Origin: Meandrina meandrites
Lineage: Eukaryota > Cnidaria > Anthozoa > Scleractinia > Meandrinidae
Direction of reading: 5' to 3'
Assembly: GCA_963693305.1 (NCBI GenBank)
Contig: OY855913.1
Coordinates: 8,116,201 to 8,180,200 of the forward strand
Length of the DNA: 64,000 nt
Shown here: piece by piece, positions 20,724 through 62,830 of the stretch
Layout of the letters: each line of letters begins with the position of its first letter
How positions within the stretch are numbered: the stretch's first letter is position 1
Program-made: the position numbers and the translations under genes
The notes under the pieces: model-generated
What the model was told of the DNA's origin: nothing
Seen by the model: only the letters and a program-made list of their open reading frames with translations
Databases searched by the model: none

Positions 20724-22748
20724 CTTCAGTTTAACGCCCCAATTTTTGTTTCTTTAATATTCCCGCCCAGTCAGTTTCAATGCTTTTGGCCGAAAAGGAA
20801 AAACAAAAGTGAATTCGAATTCCATTTTCCTTCAGGCGAGGAAAATTGAAAAACGAAATGAAAAGTCGGATGTCGTTTTGCATGAAAAAAAAAAACCCTG
20901 GAGTTTTGAAAAGGGGACTTTATTCCATTTTTACAGCCCGGAAGAGAAACGAAAAACGAAAACACATTTGAATTTCATTTTCCTATACTCAATTGAAAGT
21001 CGGTTGGTTTTAAGGAACACGGATTTACCAGGTGTATTCCCGGGTGTATTCTTGTACAATAGTGAGGTAATTTGTCGAAAAGGTTATGCTCTTTGTGGCA
21101 TATTCAGAAAAGAGAAGAAAGCTTTGTCATCACTTACGGCTTCCTATTTACTCCAGTTTATTTCTGATCAGTTAGTCTTGTCAAAATCCGCAACCTGATG
21201 TTTTCGCTTTTTTTCGCTTGTTAATCAGAATCAAAACTGAATAGACCGAAAATCACTTCGACATGTCTCGTTCGCGCGGGATATACTTAGTTTTTTGGCA
21301 GCTGTTGAAAAATGGCAACTAATTTAAAAGGCAAAAGGGAGAAGTGTATATTCTTACAGAGTTCAGTTGTTTGTGGCGTTTGAACAGTGGCAACTGATTT
21401 ATAGGACAAAAGTACAGTTTATGCAGTTCAAATTGAAGGATTTACTCGACAGTGTTTATTTGTTATAAAGGCAGAAGGAAAATAATTTTTCTCTCCCACG
21501 ACCTATTTCAAACGTGCGCCCATACTTGGGTGGCATTTCGATGATTGGCCAAAACAAGTTTTAATTTTACGTTCTGAATTCATTTATCACTGAGCTTGGT
21601 GAAACTGGAATAATGGAGGGATTGTATTATCGAATAACGTTGCCTTACTTTCCAGCACAAAAAAACAGCGTATTAAACTGAATTACTTATTACAATGTAA
21701 GGAATAGCCATGAAATACTAAAATACAACTTCAGTTTAACGTCGCCATTTAATTCTATTTCTTAAATTTTCCCGCCCAAACGAAGATTGTTGGTGTCAAT
21801 GCTTTCAGTGGCCGAGAAGGAAAAACGAAAAGCAAATTTTAAATTCGTTTTCTAAATTCCATACGGAAACGAAAATTCAAATCCGTTTTTAGAGCTATAG
21901 AAAAACGACAAACAAAACACATAAAGAGAATTCGAATTCAATTTTCCATCAGGCGAGGAAAATTGAAAAACGAAATGAAAGTCGGATATCGTTTTTCATG
22001 GAGAGAAAAAAAAACGGATTTTGAAAATGCGAGGAAGAAAAAGGAAAAGAAAAATATATTTGAATTTCATTTTCCTGCACTCAATTGAAAATCGGTTGGC
22101 TCTAAGGTACACGGATTTACCTGGTGTATTCTTGTACAATAGTGAGGTAATTTTTCGAAAAGGTAATGCTCAATGTGGCATGTTCAGTAAAGAGAAGAAA
22201 GCCTTGGCATCACTTAAATTACCTCGGCTTGTTACTCCCAGTTTATGTCTGATCAATTAGTCTTGTCAAAATCCGCAATCTGATGTTTTCGCTTTTTTTT
22301 TCGCTTGTTGATCAGAATCAAAACTACATAGACCAAAAATGATTTCGACATGTCTCGTTCGCACGGGATATACTTAGCTTTTGGCGGGTGTTGAGAGAAA
22401 TGGAAGCTAATTTATAAGGCAAAAGGGAGAAGTGTATATTCTTACAGAGTTCAGTTGTTTGCGGCTTTTGAACTTCGGCAACTGATTTATAGGACAAAAG
22501 AACAGTTTATGCAGTTCAAATTGAGGGATTTACTCGTTAAAAACGCAGAATGAAAACAATTTTTCTCTCCCACGACCTATTTCAAACGTTCACCCACACT
22601 TGGGTGACTTTTCGCTGATTGGCCAAAACAAGTTTTAATTTTACGTTCTGAATCTACTCGACACCGAGCTTGATAAAACTGGAATAGTGGAATGACCTAT
22701 AACAATGCTATTACAGTAAGGAAGAGCCATGAAATACTAAAATAGAAA
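20724..22748. repeat. about 1-kb tandem duplication upstream of the GPCR
   Basis: Unit 1 (20724-21728) and unit 2 (21729-22748) align along their length. Shared landmarks in order: CTTCAGTTTAACG, GAAAATTGAAAAACGAAATG, TCTTGTACAATAGTGAGGTA, CTTGTCAAAATCCGCAA, GACATGTCTCGTTCGC, GAGAAGTGTATATTCTTACA, CTCCCACGACCTATTTCAAA, GCCATGAAATACTAAAATA. The frames inside are not conserved between units, so I do not call genes. The second unit ends 160 bases before the receptor ATG. Confidence 0.75.
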
Positions 22749-22909
22749 TACAGAAAGCGATAAATTAAAATATAAGCGCAAATCAAAGCGGAATCGAAGA
22801 TGCCAGGTGGTAAAAAGAGTTATAAGCAAAAGACGCACTTTGTAAAAACACAGTTTTAAGCTGAGCAGGCAGGAGAGAGTTCAGCTAGATTAACCGAGAA
22901 AGAGAAGCG

Positions 22910-24082
22910 ATGAACGAAAGCCAGCCAAGCCACGAGATGATACCACCCACATGCAGCCTGTACATTTTATTGGGAGGAATGCTGCCACCTTCTGCCACTG
23001 AAGCTAGAGCCGTTATCATCGTACTTGCAGTGATCAACATTCTCACCTTTCCTTTCACTGCTGCCCTGAACGTGTTGGTGATAATCGCCGTGAAAACGAA
23101 GTCCCGACTCAGAGCCAACAAGTCCAACATACTACTGGCGTGTTTGGCCTCGACCGATTTGACGGTGGGTGTGATTGTTCAACCCATGTTCGCAGCGTTG
23201 ATGATAACCGTCGTTCTCGGTGAAACAACGACCGGATCGTGTGCATTACAAAATGCCACAAATTTTTTTGCTAGTGTTCTGTGCGATTCTTCCCTTATCC
23301 ACCTGATGTTAATAAGTGGGGAAAGATATCTAGCCATGAAGCACACTTTCGCGTACAATATCGGACTCGTCACCGAAGCTCGTTTGCTAATTGGTTCTGG
23401 TCTGGCGTGGTTATTTTCCCTTATTTTGAACATTCCTCTTTTCATTAACAGGACTGTATTTTTTGTCATCAATAACACATTTATTGGACTGTCTCTTGCC
23501 ATAGTCACTTTCTTCCAAATCACGGTCTACCGCGAGGTTCGCCGACACGAAAAGGAACTTTCAACTCAGCAAGTCACAGAAGAAGCAAGGCAGAAATTTT
23601 TAAAAGAAAAAAAGGCCTTTAAGCTAACAGCTATCATCGTTTTTATTTTATTCCTATGTTTTGTACCTATTTGCATTGTTAGAGTTGTTGTACTGAACTA
23701 TCGGAGTACCATCTCCATACAAACGCTGTACGCTTGTTTCTTTTCAGCTGCGTTTGTGATAATATTGAACTCGTTCCTAAATCCACTTATCTACTCCGTC
23801 AGAATGAGACAGTTTCGCGTAGCATTTATTGAGTTAACTTGTAGAACTGCAAACATTGCTGAAGCCGAAGAAATCGAGATGCGAGTGTTCGGATCACCCA
23901 ACGCTGTGGTCAGATTTGAAGCAGAAGAAGGACGCGAAGGAGATCAACAAAACGCAGAGCAGGCAAATGTGAATAACACTAACAATAATAACCATGAGAT
24001 GCTGCCTCAGCACGAAAATCATATTGAACAGCTAAATTTGAACAGGATCATAAAACCTGTAAAGCGGCGCCATAGTATATAA
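22910..24082 (+). CDS. class A (rhodopsin-like) G-protein-coupled receptor, orphan, single exon
   Basis: 390 aa. Seven predicted membrane helices: about 34-60, 73-97, 108-138, 157-178, 187-206, 236-263 and 270-296. Class A landmarks: N54 (TM1, ALNVLVI), D83 (TM2, STDL), C111 at the top of TM3, E138-R139-Y140 (DRY variant ERY), W167 (TM4), FVP at 251-253 (TM6; CFVP instead of CWxP), NPLIY 291-295 (TM7). N-glycosylation-like NES at residue 2. The second extracellular loop is short and has no Cys, so the usual loop disulfide cannot form. The tail is acidic and Asn-rich and ends in basic RRHSI. Intronless receptors of this kind are common in corals; the ligand is unknown. Upstream lies the tandem duplication at 20724-22748. 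Confidence 0.93.
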   Translation: MNESQPSHEMIPPTCSLYILLGGMLPPSATEARAVIIVLAVINILTFPFTAALNVLVIIAVKTKSRLRANKSNILLACLASTDLTVGVIVQPMFAALMITVVLGETTTGSCALQNATNFFASVLCDSSLIHLMLISGERYLAMKHTFAYNIGLVTEARLLIGSGLAWLFSLILNIPLFINRTVFFVINNTFIGLSLAIVTFFQITVYREVRRHEKELSTQQVTEEARQKFLKEKKAFKLTAIIVFILFLCFVPICIVRVVVLNYRSTISIQTLYACFFSAAFVIILNSFLNPLIYSVRMRQFRVAFIELTCRTANIAEAEEIEMRVFGSPNAVVRFEAEEGREGDQQNAEQANVNNTNNNNHEMLPQHENHIEQLNLNRIIKPVKRRHSI

Positions 24083-25055
24083 TATGTCCACTAAACATTG
24101 AACTCACTTTGTAAATAGCACGTTGGTATTATAAATAGAATTCTGAATCTGGATTATAAAAAATGAAAATAATTGTAATTGAACGCTTTTTTGTCAAGAT
24201 TTTCTGCTTACATTTCGAGACAAAAATAGGGAAATCGTTTGTGCTTGTTCAATCCCGAGTGATTTTTTGGTTATAATATTTGATTCTCGGGGCGGAAATT
24301 GGAGAAAACACGAAACACAAACCCCAGAATTAAGCGCAAACAGTTTAACGAGGGTGGTAGCGGGGTGGGGTTTGTGGTGGTGGTGGGACTAGATCACGTT
24401 TCACGAAAACTAAAATAGCCATTTCACGATTCAGGAGGAAAACAAAGACCTTTCACGGATCAAAAAAAAACCTTTATCACCCTCCCTAATCCTAGGTAAA
24501 GTTTGCAGTAAACCTAGCAACACACCAGGCCGATGCTTATCTACATGAAGCGATTAAAGTGACGTCAGGACTCGATCTCCGACCACTCTAAGGGACGGAC
24601 CATTAGAAAAGTGAGGGGTGGGGGAGGGAAAGTAACGCTAAAGTAAAAGCTTTTAAATAATTCAAAAGCAAATTTGTGCATGAAGCAGATTTTCTCCAAA
24701 AAAAAATAAAAAAAAATAAAAAAATCTTGCAAAGGGCTGTAGTCAAAAAAGAAATTCTTGCACAGGCAATGGGCCCCCAAAAAACTCTTGCAAGCTAAAA
24801 ATCTCCCCCCCCCCCCCACCCCCACTCCCACCCCACCACCCCATTACTTTTCCGGTCCCCTTCCCGAAAAAACTAAAAATAGTTTTTTTTTCGTTAATGG
24901 TTGGCCAGCGGTTGCACATAAAAAAGTAAAATGGCGCCGAAACACATCAAGATGAGAAACACAGACTTTTAGATCGTTGTTCTGGGATCGGTGGTGTTAT
25001 TCACAGACAAGAAATGGTTAAAAATGCCTCTACGTAAAAGGAACGCTTTTGTATA
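24083..25055. other. intergenic region between GPCR and HEATR6
   Basis: Holds a GGACGGACCATTAGAAAAGT ... CATTACTTTTCCGGTCC inverted pair (about 24593-24856), MITE-like with G- and C-rich tracts inside. Close to the HEATR6 start, AAAATGGCGCC (24926-24936) resembles a start-site YY1 motif, 120 bases before the ATG. No other gene seen. Confidence 0.45.
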
Positions 25056-56572
<31,517 letters not shown>

Positions 56573-56735
56573 GTCGAATGCTCGTCTTTTTGGTGCAGAT
56601 TTACTGAGGAAATACACGGAATTTGTAGAGTAAAGATAAAAGAAAAAGAAGAATGAAAGTGGCAACTGAGAAACTTGCTTGTGAATGCTTGAAACAATTC
56701 AATTGTCTACACCAGAAGAGAGAGGTCGTCATTAA

Positions 56736-56741
56736 AATAAA
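56736..56741 (+). terminator. candidate poly(A) signal of HEATR6
   Basis: AATAAA 164 bases after the HEATR6 stop. Position suits a 3' UTR end; not otherwise supported. Confidence 0.4.
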
Positions 56742-57299
56742 ATGTTTTGCTTTCAAAATGTGCCTGGTCGAGAATAATGTTAATAACTCTTCCTTTTTAA
56801 AAGGAGTTTATTTATTGACTTGGCTGGCCTGTACTGAGCTGTAGCTTTGAATTAAACGAATTCATACACAGAGCACTCTATCTGAGTATAAGTGTTATTA
56901 GTCTTTGAAGAACAGGAACCCTTGAATCCATTCTTATCAATTTTGTGTATTTCTTCCAAACCGCCATTTTCTATCACGTATACAGGGCTCGTAGAGTCTT
57001 ATACCGTAAAAATCTTTCTTGTAACGAAAAAAATATATATTCCCGCAGTCTAGGATAGATGTGTGTTGCAAAGCTTAACGACATCTCAGAGTTAAGGGAA
57101 CAGGTCGTTAGTATTATTTTTTCAGTGTACTGATGGAAAGTTAAACGGTTAGTTCGTTGGCTGGACTGTAATTTCAGCTATTCAATTTAAAGGAGCCCCG
57201 AGGTTCAGACCAGGATCCCAATGCAAAAAGGGGTGAAAAGGATACCCTTTCTAAGGACTTTGAATCTGAAAAACCATGCCATATCCCGCGGCACATACC
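56742..57299. other. gene-free 3' flank of HEATR6
   Basis: About 0.55 kb between the candidate poly(A) signal and the first MITE, with no feature seen. Confidence 0.4.
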
Positions 57300-57684
57300 T
57301 ATACAGCTGTTTAGAGAATGGTTGTCGGAAAAAAGCACAAAAGTGCACGCGACAAGACCGAAAGGTGGTCTGGGTATACACTAGAATTTTGCATACTGGC
57401 CTTGAGGAAATGAACAAGTGTGGATGATTTGTTTTTCCTCTCGGGAGGCTTTTTTTCTGTAGCTTTGCTTTTACTGTCACATGTTTTTGAGGTTTGAAAA
57501 TTCTTTTAAAATTCAGCGTGGCTAAAAGTACCTTGTTTCTACACGTCTGAAGAGAAAGGAAACTTGCAAATTCGCGTTAGTCATATCATCATCTCTTATT
57601 AGTATTCAACACGTGCAGTAGCTCTTTACTTTACCCGTGCTACCTTTCGGTCTTGTCGACAACCTTTCTCGAAATAGCTGTATA
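57300..57684 (+). mobile_element. MITE A (uninterrupted copy)
   Basis: Starts TATACAGCTG and ends CAGCTATTTCG-type mirrored sequence AAATAGCTGTATA; the arms also share GGTTGTCGG / CCGACAACC-like and GACAAGACCGAAAGGT / ACCTTTCGGTCTTGTC. It is 385 bp. It contains GCTTTGCTTTTACTGTCAC (57462-57480), the empty-site equivalent of where the Penelope-like element entered MITE B. Confidence 0.7.
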
Positions 57685-57909
57685 CAGCTATTTCGAGAAA
57701 GGTTGTCGGAAAAAAAAGCATCAAAGTGCACGCGACAAGACCGAAAGGTGGTATGGATATTCACTGGAATTTTGCATATTGGCCTAGTTTTGCATATTGG
57801 CCAAGTTTATATTTTTGCACGTGGAAAATTTGTTTTTCCTCTCCGGGGCCAATATCTTTAGCTTTATTTTTACTAAAAATATTGAAGGACCGTAGCCAGG
57901 GTTAAACAT

Positions 57910-59421
57910 ATTAAAAATTTAAAGGCGATCTCTGGCTAAAAATATTTAAAAAGTACGAGCTTTCGACTGTTTGAACTACAGTCTTCAACGGGTAAAAAAG
58001 AATGACGAAATATGAATATAAATGTGTAAGAATAAAAAAGAATGGACTATGTAAATTAATTATGAATGTGTGTAAAAAGAATGTTGTATTGCCCAGGGAG
58101 TGGGCAGGAATTGTTATCAGCATTTGGAGTGACCATGGAATGCCACGATTCTAGTGTTTTTCTTGTTCGGAAGCTGCCTTTGTCGATTACGGAGGCGTTA
58201 TTAAAGTCAATGGAATGGTCATGGGACCATGCATGGTTCGCAATTCTGGAGCCTTTAGCCGCTGTTTTTACATTTCTTAAATGTTCTTTTCTTCGCGTGT
58301 TAAATGCTCTGCCAGTTTCACCAATGTAACACCACGAACAGTCGGCGCAAGGAATTTTGTAAACAACGTTGGTTTGTAAATCCGGAGCAGGGCGAAACTT
58401 CGGGGCCGGGAACTGCTGTTGTAGAGTGTTCATTGGCTTATTTGTGACCGAGATATCATACTTCTTCAAGACGCGGGTCAAGGGCTCAGTTACACCTTTG
58501 ATATATGGAAGGGACGCGAAAGACTTGCGTGACTCAGTAGATTCGACTAAATTGAAAAACATTCCAACAAGTTCCTCAGGGGATAAATTTGGCGGTGGTC
58601 GAGTTTTTTTGGTCTGTAAATCGTGGATAAGTTTTGACGGATAGCCATTAGACTCCAGCGCTGCGTAAACATGATTAAGTTCGCGTTCTTTCCCTTCAGA
58701 TGTGTTAGGTAAATTCAACGCTCTAAGTAGGAGGGTTGCTGCCGTGCTCTCTTTGTGTTTTTTGTCATGGTGGGAATTAAAATCTAAGTATCTGTCTGTG
58801 TGTGTCGGTTTTCTATAGACATCCACAGAAATTGCTCCATTGCTGCGAGAAACCAATGTGTCAAGGAAAGAGATTTTTCCATTGCATTCTTGTTCAATGG
58901 TGAAAGAAATGTTAGTGTCTATTGAATTGAGGGTGTCATGGAAGGCTGTAACTCCATTCTTTTTAATGATGCAAAAGCTGTCATCAACGTAACGTTTCCA
59001 AATTTTAGGTGCAACAGGTGACGCATTGATAGCAGATTCCTCGATATCTTCCATGCAGAGATTGGCCACAACGGGACTGACAGGACTTCCCATGGCCCAT
59101 CCGTGAATCTGTTTGTAGATTTTGTCGTTGAAGACGAAATAGTTGTTCGACAAAGTGAAGTTAAGCAGAGAAACAATGTCACTGATGTTTAGATTTGTCC
59201 TGGAGAGGAGAGATGTGTCATCTTCCAGTTTTTTCTTGATGTAGTCACACGCTTTGTTTACAGGGATTGCAGTAAATAGTGAAACAACGTCAAAAGAAAC
59301 CAAGACTTCATCGTCGTTGATCCTGATGTCAGACACTTCGTTGGAAAACTGTAAGGAGTTAGAAACCGAATATCCGTTGCGGTTTTGTAGCGGGGAAAGG
59401 ATGTCTGTCAGGAATTTGGAT
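57910..59421 (-). pseudogene. Penelope-like element, minus-strand partial copy
   Basis: Encodes the C-terminal part of the same protein (open to 59336 or further, 426 aa from the first Met), including YVDD and GIY-YIG. The only amino-acid difference from the plus copy that I found is Cys to Trp just before the AMGSP motif (one base, near 59096). The 5' end is cut within RT motif 3-4, so the fragment lacks the first RT motifs. Confidence 0.9.
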
Positions 59422-59423
59422 AA

Positions 59424-61694
59424 TTAGTTCCTAAATCGCTGAGATTTAAACCACCAGGCAGTCATCCTATCTTCCAACGAATAATGGATCGCGCCAGTAA
59501 ACATTGCTTACGAGCAAGAATATCCATCTGCCATGATCACATCAAAACATCAAAGAACACCTTTGAGAACACCAAACGAGAACTGTCTTCTCTCGTCCAC
59601 GAGGAAACCTTTTTGACCTTACTATCATTTTTGAAGAACAGAGCCAGCACTTTCCACAGTAACATCGACAATAGACATGCGAAGAAAATTGCGAACTTGA
59701 AGCCTACGCGTAATCAGTCCATCATCGACAAAAACAACTGGGTAGTGAACCTTTCGAGTAAACCTCTTTCACCAGAAGAACGATCTCTCTTGGAAAAAGG
59801 TCCGAACTTCGCCCCAACTCCAACGACCATTCCACACAAGAACATCGTAGCTGAAATCGAAGCGGCTATCTGTCACCTTCCTGATGTTTCAAAAGATGCT
59901 GTAAGAACGACATCTGCCGCCATTCTCCACAGGGCACGACTGCCGGTGCACAACAACGTCTCAAAACAAGAAAGAAGAGCTTTAAACGATCTTAAGAAAG
60001 ATCAGTCCAGAGTCATAATGAAGGCGGATAAAGGAAACTGCTTTGTCGTCATGGACAAATCAGACTACGACAACAAGATGGAAACCCTACTCAATGACAG
60101 AAACACCTATGAACTTGTTTCTACAGCTCCCTTCCGACGAATTGAACGTAATCTAAATGCAATGTTACTTTCTTTAAAGAAACAGAAAAAGATAGATGAG
60201 CCAACCTATCGAAAGCTCCACTCGACTGATGGCACACCCCCAGCTATTCGAGGTTCTATTAAACACCACAAAGAGGGAAACCCTCTGAGGCCCATCGTCA
60301 CCTGCATTGGTTCAGCACTTTACAATACATCCAAATTCCTGACAGACATCCTTTCCCCGCTACAAAACCGCAACGGATATTCGGTTTCTAACTCCTTACA
60401 GTTTTCCAACGAAGTGTCTGACATCAGGATCAACGACGATGAAGTCTTGGTTTCTTTTGACGTTGTTTCACTATTTACTGCAATCCCTGTAAACAAAGCG
60501 TGTGACTACATCAAGAAAAAACTGGAAGATGACACATCTCTCCTCTCCAGGACAAATCTAAACATCAGTGACATTGTTTCTCTGCTTAACTTCACTTTGT
60601 CGAACAACTATTTCGTCTTCAACGACAAAATCTACAAACAGATTCACGGATGTGCCATGGGAAGTCCTGTCAGTCCCGTTGTGGCCAATCTCTGCATGGA
60701 AGATATCGAGGAATCTGCTATCAATGCGTCACCTGTTGCACCTAAAATTTGGAAACGTTACGTTGATGACAGCTTTTGCATCATTAAAAAGAATGGAGTT
60801 ACAGCCTTCCATGACACCCTCAATTCAATAGACACTAACATTTCTTTCACCATTGAACAAGAATGCAATGGAAAAATCTCTTTCCTTGACACATTGGTTT
60901 CTCGCAGCAATGGAGCAATTTCTGTGGATGTCTATAGAAAACCGACACACACAGACAGATACTTAGATTTTAATTCCCACCATGACAAAAAACACAAAGA
61001 GAGCACGGCAGCAACCCTCCTACTTAGAGCGTTGAATTTACCTAACACATCTGAAGGGAAAGAACGCGAACTTAATCATGTTTACGCAGCGCTGGAGTCT
61101 AATGGCTATCCGTCAAAACTTATCCACGATTTACAGACCAAAAAAACTCGACCACCGCCAAATTTATCCCCTGAGGAACTTGTTGGAATGTTTTTCAATT
61201 TAGTCGAATCTACTGAGTCACGCAAGTCTTTCGCGTCCCTTCCATATATCAAAGGTGTAACTGAGCCCTTGACCCGCGTCTTGAAGAAGTATGATATCTC
61301 GGTCACAAATAAGCCAATGAACACTCTACAACAGCAGTTCCCGGCCCCGAAGTTTCGCCCTGCTCCGGATTTACAAACCAACGTTGTTTACAAAATTCCT
61401 TGCGCCGACTGTTCGTGGTGTTACATTGGTGAAACTGGCAGAGCATTTAACACGCGAAGAAAAGAACATTTAAGAAATGTAAAAACAGCGGCTAAAGGCT
61501 CCAGAATTGCGAACCATGCATGGTCCCATGACCATTCCATTGACTTTAATAACGCCTCCGTAATCGACAAAGGCAGCTTCCGAACAAGAAAAACACTAGA
61601 ATCGTGGCATTCCATGGTCACTCCAAATGCTGATAACAATTCCTGCCCACTCCCTGGGCAATACAACATTCTTTTTACACACATTCATAATTAA
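59424..61694 (+). CDS. Penelope-like element reverse transcriptase with GIY-YIG endonuclease, 5'-truncated
   Basis: From the first ATG (59484) 736 aa, but the frame is open and family-like upstream (LVPKSLRFKPPGSHPIFQRI) to the junction at 59422, so the natural N-terminus is lost. Motifs in order: KADKGNCFVVMD about residue 195; GSIKHHKEGNPLRPIV about 257; RT motif A SFDVVSLFTAIP about 320; GCAMGSPVSPVVANL about 388; catalytic YVDD about 425; KISFLDTLV; then VVYKIPCADCSWCYIGETGR about 633 and TRRKEH, the GIY-YIG endonuclease typical of animal Penelope elements. It would nick DNA and copy its RNA into the genome. The frame has no stop, but without its N-terminus and promoter it is probably not autonomous. 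Confidence 0.9.
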   Translation, partial: LVPKSLRFKPPGSHPIFQRIMDRASKHCLRARISICHDHIKTSKNTFENTKRELSSLVHEETFLTLLSFLKNRASTFHSNIDNRHAKKIANLKPTRNQSIIDKNNWVVNLSSKPLSPEERSLLEKGPNFAPTPTTIPHKNIVAEIEAAICHLPDVSKDAVRTTSAAILHRARLPVHNNVSKQERRALNDLKKDQSRVIMKADKGNCFVVMDKSDYDNKMETLLNDRNTYELVSTAPFRRIERNLNAMLLSLKKQKKIDEPTYRKLHSTDGTPPAIRGSIKHHKEGNPLRPIVTCIGSALYNTSKFLTDILSPLQNRNGYSVSNSLQFSNEVSDIRINDDEVLVSFDVVSLFTAIPVNKACDYIKKKLEDDTSLLSRTNLNISDIVSLLNFTLSNNYFVFNDKIYKQIHGCAMGSPVSPVVANLCMEDIEESAINASPVAPKIWKRYVDDSFCIIKKNGVTAFHDTLNSIDTNISFTIEQECNGKISFLDTLVSRSNGAISVDVYRKPTHTDRYLDFNSHHDKKHKESTAATLLLRALNLPNTSEGKERELNHVYAALESNGYPSKLIHDLQTKKTRPPPNLSPEELVGMFFNLVESTESRKSFASLPYIKGVTEPLTRVLKKYDISVTNKPMNTLQQQFPAPKFRPAPDLQTNVVYKIPCADCSWCYIGETGRAFNTRRKEHLRNVKTAAKGSRIANHAWSHDHSIDFNNASVIDKGSFRTRKTLESWHSMVTPNADNNSCPLPGQYNILFTHIHN

Positions 61695-62352
61695 TTTACA
61701 TAGTCCATTCTTTTTTATTCTTACACATTTATATTCATATTTCGTCATTCTTTTTTACCCGTTGAAGACTGTAGTTCAAACAGTCGAAAGCTCGTACTTT
61801 TTAAATATTTTTAGCCAGAGATCGCCTTTAAATTTTTAATTTATTTTTACTGTCGCATCTCTTTGAGTGAGGAAAATCCTTTTAAACTTCAGAGGGGCTA
61901 AACGTACCTTGTTTCTACATGTCTGAAAAGAAAGAAGACCTGAAATTCGCGCTTGTTTTGTTGTTATGTCTCATTAGTATGCAACACGTGCAGTAGCTCA
62001 ATACGTCTACCCATACTACCTTTCGAAATTGGCTTGTGCAGGTTTGTGCTTTTTTCCGACAACCTTTCTCGAAATAGCTGTATAAAGCTTATACCTATAT
62101 GGAAGAACCCCCCGGGAAATGTTCGTGTTTAAATTCTCCCTCATCCAAGTTTTCCACTAAACTTCAAATAGAAATGGGCAATTAATTAGAGCGAAGATCA
62201 AAGCATTTCATTGGAGTGGTTTTCTTGCACTGAATTTATCACTCATCTGTGTCTTTTAATCGTTTCTTGCCAGCTCATTTTCAACCGACATGCATATGCC
62301 ACTAGTTAGCCTCTACCCCGAATACAAGCTCCGCTAGTAGTTGTAACCGAAC

Positions 62353-62571
62353 GGGCCCGGTTGCATAAAGCAACGTAAGATAAAGTGGGATTTTATGCAT
62401 CTGTTCTCTGTATCCCAGAAGATTTGCTTACACCGGCATTGTGCTTGCCATACTCTTTTATCCACCTTCGGCTGATTAATCAATAACAGTGAGCAAGGAG
62501 AACTTTCAGAATGCAGGGAATGGTTGCAGAAAATCTCACGTAATCCTAACTTGCCTTATGCAACCGGGCCC
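62353..62571. mobile_element. MITE with GGGCCCGGTTGCATAA ends
   Basis: GGGCCCGGTTGCATAA at the left is mirrored exactly by TTATGCAACCGGGCCC at the right; it is 219 bp. Further inner complementarity (ACGTAAGAT / AATCCTAACTTG) is weak. Confidence 0.75.
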
Positions 62572-62640
62572 AGAACCCCTAACGAAGCAACCCCATTCCT
62601 AGCCAGGGAGGAAAAGGAGAGAGAGTCTGGGATCGATTTA

Positions 62641-62731
62641 GCCTCCCACGCAGACGTTTTTAGGGGCGCTCGGGTTACACTTCCAGTGGAAGTGTAACCC
62701 GAGCGCCCCTAAAGACGAATGCGTTGGAGGC
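62641..62731. repeat. palindrome 1 with 25-bp perfect arms and a 1-base loop
   Basis: 62661-62685 and 62687-62711 are exact reverse complements (TAGGGGCGCTCGGGTTACAC, then TTCCA). Imperfect complementarity continues out to GCCTCC / GGAGGC. Confidence 0.8.
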
Positions 62732-62737
62732 TAGGAT

Positions 62738-62830
62738 CTAGTCTGAAATGTCATCCGTCCTCTCCTCCTTACCCCCCGCGCCCCTCCTCTGGGGGGTAAG
62801 GAAGAGAGGACGGATGACATTTCAGACTAG
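62738..62830. repeat. palindrome 2, about 39-bp arms
   Basis: CTAGTCTGAAATGTCATCCG plus TCCTCTC and TTACCCCCC is mirrored by GGGGGGTAA, GAGAGGA and CGGATGACATTTCAGACTAG around a 13-base loop. One short indel per arm. It begins 7 bases after palindrome 1. Confidence 0.8.

Larger units (their letters stand above)
57875..61839. mobile_element. Penelope-like retroelement, head-to-head inverted pair
   Basis: The minus-strand arm 57910-59421 and the plus-strand arm 60329-61840 are each 1512 bases and almost identical. The plus copy continues 5' to 59422, where the two copies join head to head. A 12-base target duplication (TTTATTTTTACT at 57863-57874 and 61840-61851) flanks the whole, so it entered as one unit. 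A further 35 bases (57875-57909) lie between the duplication and the minus arm. Inverted or tandem partial copies are typical of the Penelope class. Confidence 0.9.
57681..62084 (+). mobile_element. MITE B, split by the Penelope-like element
   Basis: Left part 57681-57874, right part 61852-62084, together about 427 bp plus the target duplication. Same ends as MITE A (TATACAGCTATTTCGAGAAA ... TTTCTCGAAATAGCTGTATA). A and B share the TATA at 57681-57684, so their abutting ends make a perfect palindrome of about 50 bp around 57682. Confidence 0.7.

Noticed and set aside
20809..22260. Protein-coding genes in the duplicated block before the GPCR
   Set aside because: The open frames in the two units are not conserved with each other and show no recognisable domain.
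57910..59421. Independent host gene on the minus strand
   Set aside because: It is a near-identical inverted copy of the Penelope-like element's 3' part.
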